A stretch of 64,000 nt of DNA from Laccaria trichodermophora. Taxonomy: Eukaryota; Basidiomycota; Agaricomycetes; Agaricales; Hydnangiaceae. The stretch spans positions 508,763 to 572,762 of the forward strand of contig JACTVC010000010.1 of NCBI GenBank assembly GCA_018417955.1, given 5' to 3'. Positions 15,517-26,379 of this stretch are shown piece by piece. Numbering within the stretch: the first letter of the stretch is position 1; every line of letters starts with the position of its first letter. Below the pieces are notes generated by a model, which saw only the letters and a list, made by a program, of their open reading frames with translations, ran no database searches and was not told the DNA's origin. Position numbers and translations under genes: made by a program.

Positions 15517-17201
15517 ATGGCGACCAAGAGGAAAGTTTTACCTTCGTCTGCCAGTACTAGCACTCCTACTCCTCCTCCTCGTTTAAAGCCAACTACTACA
15601 ATTCGAACTCCTATTTCGCGTCCTGCTTCTCCTTCAAAGTTACCCACAAAAGTTCGCAACGAAACGCTCTCGCCCACCTTCAAACCCCGTGCTCAATCTA
15701 CCGTCAAATCAACACAAAGTCGCTCACAGACTCCGAATTCTGCCCCAAATACACCAGAGCTTCGCAATCGGTCTCTGACTACCACCTCTGAATCTGCTGC
15801 TCGCTATAACGATGCAAGAACTCGCCAAGGAAGTGTCTCTTTGCACCATGCCGTCTCCTTCTCGTCTCTACAAGTATCCACCCCATCCTCCGTTTCCGAC
15901 TCTCCCCGCTTCTTTCCTTTTGACCAGTCAACGGCTTCTGACAAGGAAAATCCAATTTCTCCGACAATTCGTATCCGTTCCAAAGTCACCGGAATTGCCA
16001 AGAGTGTCAGCAGCGACTATACTTCCAACGGTTCATCTTCGCGTACACCAAAGTCTCATTCACGTACACCCTCCGTTACCTCAAACATATCCCCATCCTC
16101 TCCACCAATCCCTCAATTCTATCCCATCACCACAGCTACACCGGCCGCGAACCCGCACCGTTTTGCAACGGTGCGAACAAGCCCTCCGACCTCTCATCCA
16201 CCCTACCTACCCTTCCTTCGCCCAAACGGCGACCAGTTCATAAACAATGCAAAAATAAACGGCGCGAAAGTAGACCCTACTTCAATACCTTTGCCTCCCC
16301 ATTCACCCCCCACTTCTGCATTGTCCTTTTCTTCAAAGTCCTCGGTGTCACAGTCTTCCGCATCATATGGGGGAGATTCTGCTGTAAGCAGCAGTTCGAC
16401 GCATCAGGAACTCGGGAGCCAACAACAGCTTCGCGCGACGCTGGATACTCTCGTCCACTACACCTCAATTAACTCTCCCGATGACAATTGGTCAGGCGAC
16501 AGTGGCCAAGACAGAGATACGGACGGTGGGGAGGACACTGCGGAGCGTAAAGTCAAGGCTGAAGCAAAATCTATCCGCAAGGTAAATTTCTGATTACATC
16601 CTAAACAATACAACCCACGCCTATTATCTTCCTTAAGATAGCTGATTTAGAGATTACAAACCGTTCGCTGCTCAGTATAAACGCGTCGCTTGAGGCAACG
16701 AAACATCGCCAGGCAAAGGAAATTCGGGAATTACGTCGCAAACTCCGAGAATCACGGCTTATTCTCCCTCCTCGTGCGTACAGAGCAGTCAAGTCCTCTC
16801 TCGAGCCCAACGAGGTGGCGGATGACGAGGACGACGGAGAAGATGATGATGACGACGAGGGGGACGCAGTTGAAGATGGAGATGAAATATATAAGCGGAT
16901 AAAAGCCATCCTTGAAGGGCTGTTGGCAAACGGCAAACGAGCTTTGGAAAGATCGACAACCGAAGGTGGCGCAAAGGTCCTCAGCGCCGAGGAAGTCCGC
17001 ACCTGGCAAGGTTCCAGTGGCGACATATCAGACCATGAAACCCGCTCTTCTCGTGATGATGACAACATTGGAACGCCTTTACCTCGACCTCCGTCGAATG
17101 AGTTAGGCTCTGAAGACGAGGTGGAGGCCATGATGCTTTCTAGTTACTCTCCTTTCCAGAGCCCTGGGGCTCCACCCATACTCGTCACAGAATCCGTCTA
17201 G
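15517..17201 (+). CDS. Conserved fungal Ser/Pro-rich protein with C-terminal coiled coil
   Basis: The ATG at 15517 lies 39 bp after the riboflavin synthase stop. The first exon encodes about 358 low-complexity residues rich in Ser, Thr and Pro with many SP/TP sites. An intron starting GTAAAT after KSIRK joins to IADLEITNRSLL and a basic coiled coil (HRQAKEIRELRRKLRESRL), a signature I associate with an uncharacterised family found across asco- and basidiomycetes. An acidic run of Asp/Glu follows near 16815-16890, then a Ser-rich tail to ESV-stop. The phospho-site density suggests a regulated cytoskeletal or nuclear factor, but function is unknown. Confidence 0.75.
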
Positions 17202-17362
17202 GTTACGAGGAGGCGCGTTCATTTTTCATCCCAATAGACTCATCGATACCCATGCATTTTCAGGATCAGTTATCACCAGCATTACTTACGAGTCCGTCTA
17301 CTATTTCTATATTATATCCATCCATCCACCGCAGGAATTACAATACAATTTCTCACTGCTAC

Positions 17363-20300
17363 CTATTGACTGTCTGCTATTCTCTGTGCACGTTTGGCAA
17401 GCTTCAAAAATCACATCATCAGTAACAGCTCTCTCGAATACGTGACAAACAAACTCACTGCAGCTGCAAGGTCTACTTGCCCAACCGCCGTTGCCGGTTT
17501 ACTAGAGCGCGAAGTGGAAGCAGCAGGCGGACGGGGAGCAGTGGGAATGAGAGGTTTCGCTGGTCCTTTTCCCGAAACGCTAGGCTTTACTGGAATTACG
17601 GGCGGCTTCGGTTTAGCTGCTACCGGTGGAGGGGGCTTGGATCCCATAGCGGAGTTCGGACGGGAGCTGGCCGGAGTAGTATCCGCAGTTAAAGGCTTCT
17701 TCCACGGAGTGGCCGATCCATTGGAAGGCTGCATACCCGGGAATACAGATACAGGTTTGGACGATGCATCAGCAACCACAGAGGTGAGAGATATTTTCGG
17801 CGTAGTTGTAGGTGCAGGCCGCGACCTAGGAGGGGGAGGGGGTACAGAGGCAGCCTTGGGGGGCACTAGCTCCAGGTAGTTGTTCGGAGCCCAGCCTTCG
17901 ACCCCATCCATTTTGACGAGCCACCAACCGTTATCATCTTTCTCCACAAGTTCCACTAGATCATCTTTCTTCAGGGACATCTCTCCTTCCTGGCCTTCAA
18001 ACGCGAATTTCGCCCGATACATTGGCGTCTCTGGCTTGGCGGGAGGGGGAGGGGGAGCGATATTGCGTGGCGGTGCTGGTGGGGGACGCTGGCCTACCGT
18101 GGAAGAGGGAGTAACGGAGGGCTTAATGGCCGGTTTTGGGGCAACCGTAGTGGAATCCCTTCCTGGCAGTGGCTGAGCTACAGGTTTGGGCTTAGGGACA
18201 GATCTCGGTTTCGGTTTCTACAAAAGCAAATCAACATAGCGTTCCTGCAAAATGACCGGTAAAACGCGCGTCAGATGGACCACCTGCCTTTAACAGCTTT
18301 CCCTGTGTGATGGGACGAACAACCCCAGGTTTCCTCTTTGCTGGAGGACGCGATACACTGTTCGGGGGTTCCCCAGAAGCCACATGAACGGTATGACTCT
18401 TGTACAAGTCATCTTTCGCAACGGTTTCATCTTTAATGAATTTGATTTGAGCCATTTTATCTTTTTTCTTGGAATACTCGATACTTTGACGAAAGTGAGC
18501 ATATTCAACTGCGAAGCTCTGGAAGGACATACGTGGGACCAATAACCACATTGACAGTGGACCGTGTCAACTTCACGAGATTGCTGACGAGTTCCGTCTT
18601 GAAGTAGCAGCTAATGAGTGGGTCGCCTTCTTCTGATGCATTTACGTTCAATGTCTATTTGGTGATTAAATTTGATTGCCCTTCGAAAAGAAGATGAAAT
18701 CCACTTGCCAGCCAATCATCACTTAGGTTGGACATTCCAATACTTTTGATCGTAGACAAAGGTATCCTCCTTTCAAGGTTATATTGCGTCTGGCCATCTC
18801 TCACGGAAAGGATCAGGATGTGGACGGCTTTCTCTGTCTTAAATGCTTTTAGTACAGCATTTTCTATGCTAAAACAACTTACCACTACAATAAATCTAGG
18901 ACTGGGCTTGCTGGAGCGACCCAACTTCGAAACCAAAAGGTGAATCCTAGAACTGAAGGTGACGGACTCCCCTAAGTACTAGCAGCGTTAGCAGAAATAT
19001 AAAATGATTAAAATGTAGATTTTACCTCCAATATTGCATGCGCCCGCTAATTCTTCCCCGAGAGAGCTTTTGCCATTGAGGTCAAGGTAATCCCCCATAA
19101 ATCTTCGATAGCTGAGCAGACTGAACCGTCGGCGTTCTTTGCGCCCCGCAAGAATTTGATGCCCATAGTCGCGAGTTTGCGCATAGGCAATACCCTCTTT
19201 ATTGTTTTTCCAGAATCGTTGAATTCGACGAGCACACTCATGTTTGTACCGCATGTAGTTCCTGAAAGCACGCTGGATGCGTGCAGCCATGTTGTGCCAG
19301 TACTTGTCACGCATGGTTTCAAGGGCGAAAAGCTAAAATGAGATCAGCGTAAGTACCACTGAGATCAAAGTAGTACACATACAGTCTCGGGGTTCTTTAT
19401 GAATGCTTTGGTGACGCCCATTTGCCATTCGTCCTTTGCTATACCAGTATCCTTGAGGATCTGTTCACACCCGGATTTTGAATCACCTGTCCAGGTATAC
19501 TCTCCAGCGTAGGATGTATGCGGAGAAAGGAGATAAAAGCGTTCGACCATTTTTTCGAAAGTATTGCGATAGGCAAAGCCTGCTCGGCGAACACGAATAT
19601 TTTCGTTCAAGCCAAGGTACTTTATTTGATGCAGAATGGCCTTTACATCGTATTCACTGGAGCTCCGGTTCTGATTTGGTTTAATTGTTCGGATATATGA
19701 CGGCTGCGCCTTCATTAGGTTGTCCACCAAAGCCCCTGCAGATTGCTAGAGAGGCCTCAACTAATTAGCTAGGGGAATGAATTAATGCTTGTGCGTCCAC
19801 TTGCCTTGATCCTGTCTCCAGCGGTCGGAGGACGCTTCTTGCTGTTGGGGTCTGGGCGGTCAGGGAAAAGAGTCTGCAAAAATGTATTTCCACTGGAGCC
19901 AACGAGATCCAACAGATCTTTGATGAGAGAGTCCTTGTTCTTGTCAGTCATACCAGCAACATTGTACATAACATCCCCTGCATAGTGCCGAACTAGGAAC
20001 TGGGAACCACGTGCTTCGAAGTGTGCATTCGAAGAGAGCATTGCGGTTCTTTGCACGAAACTGTTGTCCGCCGCAGCTGGGTCGGCATGAGCTGTGGCAC
20101 AAGCGTCATTCAAAGCTGCAAAGATGCCAGGCGGCCGGCGTTCTTCTATGAGATCGCAGACAATTTTGTTGTTGAAATATTTTATCGGAGTCCATTTGAT
20201 TTGCTCGCGGATGTATTCTTCCTGTTCCGTTTTTAACGTGAGTTCAATGAAGATTTGCTGCAGCTTCTCGTTGACATAATTGATGCAAAGTTGCTCAAAT

Positions 20301-21976
20301 GAGTTATCCTTGCAGGGACGTCAGAGTAGACTCCAAGAAGGGAATATCGAAACCTACTTCAAAGATTTCGAAGCCGAAAATGTCCTAAACAGTAGCGTAA
20401 GGAAAGATAGCGATATGATATCGTATGTTCATACCAGGATCCCAATGATTTGAGCGTAAGCCGAACGAGTCTTCATGGATACATTAATGCGAGAGACAAT
20501 CCATTCAAAAAGATTGTTGTATATAGCCTTCGCAAGCGCATCTCTTCCGGATGTCGCTTGTGCTGGATTTAGGGGAACATCATAAACGGAGCCCCTTCGA
20601 CCTCCTTTTGATGTTTCAATGACTCTAGAGGTAAGCACTTTCTGGACTAAAGCAGAATCGGCTTCCATGAGATAGCCTACAAAGTCGGTTACTCCTGTGT
20701 CGGTGATGCTGGAATTCCCATCGTCCATCTCTTCGAATTGAACATTGCCTAACCAGAGAACAATGGCAAGCATCTTGAAAATCTCATTCTGCTCATCGGG
20801 GGTCAGACCAATCACCCCCATAGCAGTCTAAAATAAAAGATAAATTTAACCACTCGGCCAGTCAGAAGAACCAACTGACAATCGTATCATGATAATCTTT
20901 GACGTCATCGATGTCGCTGACTTCAAGACAGTTGCTTAAGCTAGTATACGCATAAGCCTCTGGACCTTGAAGACCAAACAGTTCTACAGAACAGTTGAAT
21001 TGAACCAACGTAACAAGAGGAGGTTTCAAAACGTACCACGCTGCTCATCTGAAGCCCCTTTGGTAAACTGGTAAAATATGTGGAAGTTGCGTTCGTTCTC
21101 GATCTGACCAACGACCCGACCTTTCTCCAGAAGATAATTTGTTATCTGAGCGCCAACAGGCTCGCCCACCCCGTTGAACATGATTTCCAAGTATTTCCCC
21201 TGGTAAAGGAGTCAGGCTCCGTGTCCCCTTTACAGACCATGCCACTTACGTGGCGACTAGAGTTGTTATTTCGAAGAGTTTTCGCACAGCCGAAGCTTTC
21301 AAGCAAAGGATTCGTGGCCAACACCATATCCTTGATTTCCTGAATGCTACTATCCTGTCCCCCAGACACAACAGCGATGTATTGCATAATCCGTTTCGCA
21401 GCCTCCGTCTTCCCAGCGCCTGACTCTCCGGAAATGATAACACATTGATTCTCGTGGTATGCATTCATGTTATAGTACGCGCTTTCTGCGATGCCGAAGA
21501 CATGAGGAGGAACTTCCAGCCTATTCTTTCCTCGATATCGTTGAAGTGTTTCCTCCCCATAGATGCCCAGATCTAGCAGAACCCGTATGTTAGCTCCATA
21601 AGCAACGATGAACTACACTCCTACCTCTAAAGGGGTTCACAGATATCAAAACAGCTCCAATATATGTGTATATTTCTCCGTTTGTCCACCGCTTTTGCAG
21701 GTTCTCGTTAACGCCTTCGTTACTGATGGTGGTCAGTAATGTCATGTCAGATACTCCGACTTGTTTCTTCTTGAACCCTTCTTTCCAGTCCGCCTAAGTA
21801 AAAGAGAATTGAATTATGACACTCCAATATACAAGAGCGAAGCGTACTTTCGCGACCTTCCCTTGACCAGCAGACTTCTTGGATGCCGGCGTAACCTTTT
21901 TCCCCGCCTTTTTGGATGGTGCCTGCGATGAATTAGAACAACGCCGATGGGAGGACGACAAAGAGTGGCCAACCAT
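17363..21976 (-). CDS. MYO1: Class I myosin heavy chain
   Basis: This actin-based motor drives endocytosis and cortical actin assembly. The head contains the P-loop [13 protein letters not shown] (near 21440-21400), switch I NNNSSRHGK, switch [11 protein letters not shown] and the TEDS-site segment [12 protein letters not shown] (20560-20590), whose Ser is the target of PAK-type kinases in this class. IQ motifs lie in [19 protein letters not shown]1 lipid-binding region, a Pro-rich linker and an SH3 domain ([14 protein letters not shown]... to about 17870) follow. After the last intron the protein ends [20 protein letters not shown], so a WH2/C-like LAAA segment is present but no acidic DDW tail is visible. 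The start is ATG 21974-21976, followed at once by a 51-nt in-frame intron (21923-21973), giving [10 protein letters not shown]. If unspliced, 17 extra residues are inserted after Met. The She4-like chaperone gene lies just upstream. Confidence 0.95.
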
Positions 21977-22143
21977 TTCGGAGGTCAAGTTGGTGTTTTA
22001 AAGCTAGAGATTCTTGGTGGATGTCGCTGGCCAGCAAACTCTGCGACTCGAGGAGATATGGAAAGTGCACAGTGATCGCGGCTACATACCAAATTAGGCC
22101 AAACTCCGAAGGACAGTGGCATAAACACAAACCGCCCTTTAAC

Positions 22144-22182
22144 TTACCCGCTGGATTGCTTCTCCTCAATCTCGAATTTCAT
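22144..22182 (-). promoter_or_regulatory. Possible 12-residue uORF in the myosin I leader
   Basis: ATG at 22180-22182 opens a short frame, MKFEIEEKQSSG-stop, about 170 bp upstream of the myosin ATG. A canonical GTAAGT donor overlaps its stop, so it may instead be cut by a 5' leader intron. No splice from here enters the myosin frame in phase. Confidence 0.3.
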
Positions 22183-22242
22183 TGTAATTGATGTACTTCT
22201 GCCATACGAACGCAAGATATTTTTATTGTGTACAATTACATC

Positions 22243-24270
22243 CTACTTGCCGGAGTCCATCAAGATCTTGAGCGCTTGGGCTGCAGTTCGTTGAATGGGC
22301 TCGTTCGTCTTAACGCTGGGATTCTCGGTAACGTCTGCGAGTGATTCTATCAAACCAGCGTCCTTTGCTTCTTTGAAAATGGACTTTCGTGCGTCGCTGT
22401 CGAGGGCGACGAGGAAGTTAAGAATACAGACCACCCCCCGGTGCAAAAGTCCGGAGGCGTGCTGCGCTTGCCCTGTGCTGTCTGTGCGCTCGGAGGGAGA
22501 AATAAGCTGCGCCATCGTCGGCAGAAAGCGATGTCTATCAAGTTGCAAAGTGAGTAGAGCGCGGCAAGCGCCTGGAGAGGTTGTCAGCGTTGCCAGAGCT
22601 CCCGACGCGGCTAACCGAGTTGGAAGGTCGTCGACATCCGATAGCGCAAGGACTACTTGCAGTTTGGACATTGCAGATCCGACGGTGTCCCCTCCACCGT
22701 ATCTCTCAAATATCTCGTCCGAACCAGCAATAAGATTACAAATAAGTTCCATGGAGGCCCTCTGAACTAGTACGTGGTCTTCTAGAAGAAGAAGTTCCAC
22801 CTTACTGATTAAGCCGTCAGCTTTTGCAATCCGCGTGGCGAGATCGGTGCTGTAAGAGGCGATATTCGTGAGAGCCATTGTACCCTCAAAGCGTTGCAAC
22901 AAGTTCGACGAGGGGTGTGTGACCATGTGAGAGAATGGTGGGATCGCATCTATCATGGCGCCTACATTGGGACCGAAAACTTGTACAGGCGAGGACGTGA
23001 TCGAGAGTTTTGCTAATGCCTGGATAGGTTCTACGTCAATAACGTTACGCGTCAGTTCCTTGTTCGGTGGTTCACAAGATTCTCGAGATTCCTTGATGAG
23101 ATTTTGCAAAACCCTCGCTCCTCCAGCTTGCAACACCTTGCCTCTATTTTCCTTATCTTCAACGATGCTCAGCAACGCTTTACCCACGTTGAGCCTCACT
23201 CCGCGACTATTTGTTTGTGACATCGCTGCTGAAAAGACTGGAAGCACACCTGCATCGATGAGGCGGCGAACTCTCGCTCTAACGTGATCGTCACTGTCCA
23301 AGATAGATGGTTCCTGTGCGGAGAGTGATCCCTTCCCGGACTTGGTCATGGATTTCAGCTTTTCCACTTGAGACTGCTCCTCACTGAGGCGAGGGCGATA
23401 GCTGGTGATGTTGGTTATAATGGAGAGCACACCGTAGACCAACGAAAGGTTCCCACTTGTGACAGGTGAGTTTGGCTTTCGGTATGAGAAAAGGGAAAAT
23501 ATCCGTTTCAAAAACGCTGGATCGCTTGATGAAGTCTCTTTGATAGCTGGGTCGATAGTAAGGTAAGCCATCCCCTCGATAGCTTCTACCATCGATGACG
23601 GTTCTCCGTTGGTCATTATTATACTTTTCAAATTCTGAGCCAACGCGTCACTCTTGTCTGGTGCTTCATTTACGGGGTCATCAGCGCTCGCTCCTTTTTG
23701 AAGCTTGACCAGGGCGACAGTCACGGCAGCCGCCACACGTTGGTTCTGCGTGTTTGTGACCTCCGATTCAAGCCAAAGGTTGACTCGAGGTGTCAGATGG
23801 GTACGACATTTTTTATGACCGCAGGCTTGGCCAATAAGATGGGCCGTTTCGTAAGCGAGGTCAGCGGAGGGTGAGAGGTCGACATTATCCATGATGTTGT
23901 CGATTACTCCTTCTTGAAGTAAAATCATGGATGCCGATTCCCAGTCCACTTGAAAGAGAGCTGACAAAAAGGAAAGGCCAGTAATGATAGCTTGTTCCTC
24001 TGTATCGCCTACGAAATTTACCACCGAATCTTGAAATATACGTACAATATCCATTGTAGCAGCGTCATGATCCCCCCCTTTCGCCTTTGAACGAAGGGAC
24101 TGGCAGAGGGATGATAGAATTAGATAGGCTGTCGAATGGACTGAAGCAGTGGAGTGTTTTGATCGAAAAGAAGAAATCAGACACAAGACTTCAGTTGGCA
24201 GCAAAGAAGATGAGGTCTGAACCTTCGCTAGAAGCTGGTTCAGACTAGAAGTTGTTGGGTCCGAAGACAT
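22243..24270 (-). CDS. SHE4: UCS-domain myosin chaperone, She4/UNC-45 family
   Basis: An intronless frame from ATG 24270 (MSSDPTTSSLNQLLAKV) encodes about 675 residues built of armadillo-like helical repeats, with the UCS-type C-terminal half (segments such as EGTMALTNIASYS, MELICNLIAG, LAASGALATLTT, RGVVCILNFLVA). Like other fungal members it lacks the N-terminal TPR domain of animal UNC-45. The family folds and stabilises myosin heads; yeast She4 is needed for type I and V myosins. Its neighbour 266 bp downstream on the same strand is myosin I, a known class of client. The open frame extends 58 codons upstream, but that part overlaps the divergent TRM6 gene and looks non-coding, so the second Met was chosen. 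Confidence 0.9.
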   Translation of the reverse strand: MSSDPTTSSLNQLLAKVQTSSSLLPTEVLCLISSFRSKHSTASVHSTAYLILSSLCQSLRSKAKGGDHDAATMDIVRIFQDSVVNFVGDTEEQAIITGLSFLSALFQVDWESASMILLQEGVIDNIMDNVDLSPSADLAYETAHLIGQACGHKKCRTHLTPRVNLWLESEVTNTQNQRVAAAVTVALVKLQKGASADDPVNEAPDKSDALAQNLKSIIMTNGEPSSMVEAIEGMAYLTIDPAIKETSSSDPAFLKRIFSLFSYRKPNSPVTSGNLSLVYGVLSIITNITSYRPRLSEEQSQVEKLKSMTKSGKGSLSAQEPSILDSDDHVRARVRRLIDAGVLPVFSAAMSQTNSRGVRLNVGKALLSIVEDKENRGKVLQAGGARVLQNLIKESRESCEPPNKELTRNVIDVEPIQALAKLSITSSPVQVFGPNVGAMIDAIPPFSHMVTHPSSNLLQRFEGTMALTNIASYSTDLATRIAKADGLISKVELLLLEDHVLVQRASMELICNLIAGSDEIFERYGGGDTVGSAMSKLQVVLALSDVDDLPTRLAASGALATLTTSPGACRALLTLQLDRHRFLPTMAQLISPSERTDSTGQAQHASGLLHRGVVCILNFLVALDSDARKSIFKEAKDAGLIESLADVTENPSVKTNEPIQRTAAQALKILMDSGK

Positions 24271-24365
24271 AGAAGTGCTAGGGTAAATTGGCTTGGTAGA
24301 AGCAAGTGCAATCCTCAGAATTAGTTTGTCATCCGTGACCACCTCAAATCCTCCATCATTCCAAG

Positions 24366-26285
24366 ATGTCCACTTCCAACATAAATTCAGAACTCGGAAC
24401 CTCAAGGATCCAGTCGGGGGATATGGTGCTAGTGAGGCTACCAAACGGTGACGTGCGCAGCATCAAACCAGAGAGAGATTCGTGTGTACTGTTTTTCTGA
24501 GGAACCAATTCACATATCCTCAACCAAACTTTCGACAGTACAGTGGTCATTGGGAAATTTGGCTCATTCTTTGCCAATGAACTCATCGATGAGCAATATG
24601 GGCTGACCTTCGAAATATTGGGGAAACACTTGAAGGTCGTGCCTCCTCGAACGCTGCAGGAGGTAGGTAGGTCTTGCGGATAATGACAAACTTCCCGCTC
24701 ATTGATCTCTTTCCAGAGGATACCGATGCTACGAACGAATTGATCAACGATGGTGAATTTGTGCAACCCTTGACCCTAGAGGAGATACAGGCCTTAAAAC
24801 AATCTGGTGTTCATGCATCTGTATGTTGCTCTGCTTCTGCATAAAAATCAGCTGATACAGACACGTACGAGTGTAGGACATAATTAAAAGGCAAATAGAG
24901 CAACATGCCAACTACTCTTTGAAAACTGAGTACAGCAAAGAGAAGTACAAAAAACGGAAGGAAGCAAAGTAAATTTTACTAATCTCTATTCTCATTGATG
25001 TTGACTTCGAGATGTAAAGGTACTCTAAATCATTTACCACGATCGAGCCAACTTTGTTCAATGTCTGCGAATACTGGTTCATTAAGGATCAGAATCGAAT
25101 ACGCGATATTCGAATCGACTCGCTGTCACAAATACTGAACTTAGCAAATATTCGACCAGGAGGCAAGTACCTTGCCATCGATGACGCCTCGGGCATAGTG
25201 GTCTCAGGGATTCTGGAAAGACTAGGAGGTATTTGTATTCCGAATTAGTGGTCGCTTCAATCTAAACGTTTATAAGGTGAAGGGAAGCTAATCACTATAT
25301 GTGATACCGACTCTCCTCCGGCCTATCCTGTCATGTCGCAAATGAACTTCAAAACTGGGATCACCACTGTGCTTGCGTCCCTTAATTGGGCCACATGCCA
25401 GAAAGACTATACGCCAGGTTCTTTTTCAACAATTTTAATCTTTGTAGCCTCCACTGATTGTCAGCAGTGTTGCCCCCGTCTGAACTACCTTCTGATCAAA
25501 TCAGATCCGAACGACAAAAATCTCGACTCAATAAGCGAAAAGCTGCTTTGGATTTTCTAAACAAAACTCGTGATGACCTCTTCGCTGGAGGATTCGACGG
25601 GTTTGTTTGTCTTCACTCTGAACTTGTCAACATCTCACAAACTAACAAGTCTCATCGTGGCGAGCGAGTATGAACCCCATTCAATCATTGAGAAAATGGC
25701 ACCGTACCTGGCTGGTTCCGCCTCGATTGTGGTCCATACTCCTCACGTCCAAGTAAGTGCGAGAGATTCGTCCCGTTGCTCATCCATCTCACTCCCATAT
25801 TGAGGTTGCGGCCGACTTACAAACGAGGCTCCGAAATCTTCCCCAGTACCTTTGCCCAACTGTCACAGAGTCTTGGTTACGCCGCTACCAGGTCCGTCCT
25901 CACGCTCATGCTCATGCTCTCGCTTGTAGCTGAGTTAAGGACAGGTACTCCCCGGCCGAACTCATCCAACAATGGCCATGTCTGGGTCAGGAGGTTTTAT
26001 CATGCATGCGATTAACATGTTAGTGGCTTTTCACTATTCAAACGATTGATCACAGCACATAATCGTACATGTCATAAGTATCGATGACCCTAATGCTTCT
26101 TACATCCAAGCCTATGGACATCCCAAAGCGAAGCAAACAAGCTCCGAAACTGTACGTGAATATCGAGCATGGAAGGCTTTTCTAACCCTGCTCGGTTTCA
26201 GAAATCTGAAGATGCTTCGATGTCTAATGTATGTCGACCTTGGTCAAATTAGTCACAGCCGCCCTAACCCATCTAGGTCGATTGA
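24366..26285 (+). CDS. TRM6: tRNA m1A58 methyltransferase non-catalytic subunit
   Basis: This is the RNA-binding partner of Trm61; together they methylate A58 of tRNAs, including initiator tRNA, in the nucleus. Starting at ATG 24366, exon 1 ends in GAT TC and joins over a GTGTGT donor to TVVIGKFGSFFANELID. Conserved segments include PPRTLQEVEDTDATNELI, EYWFIKDQNRIRDIR, ANIRPGGKYLAIDDASG and MAPYLAGSASIVVHTPH. After MSGSGGFIMHAIN an in-phase intron (GTTAGT...CATAAG) leads to IIDDPNASYIQAYGHPKAK, and two further short introns reach VD-stop at 26283-26285. It is divergent from the SHE4-like gene by 95 bp. Confidence 0.9.
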
Positions 26286-26379
26286 AAATCGAAATCGAAT
26301 AGCATTAGCCAGGCGGAGTTGATTTCTCAGGAATTGAGCTTGATTCAGGGAATAGAGCTGCGAAGACCTACTGAACGGA

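Noticed and set aside
17394..17879. 161-codon Gly-rich frame on the plus strand
   Set aside because: Antisense to the Pro-rich/SH3 region of myosin I; the Gly content is the complement of Pro codons.
24271..24444. 58 extra N-terminal codons for the SHE4-like protein
   Set aside because: This part overlaps the first exon of TRM6 on the other strand and reads as non-conserved sequence; the Met at 24270 gives a normal family N-terminus.
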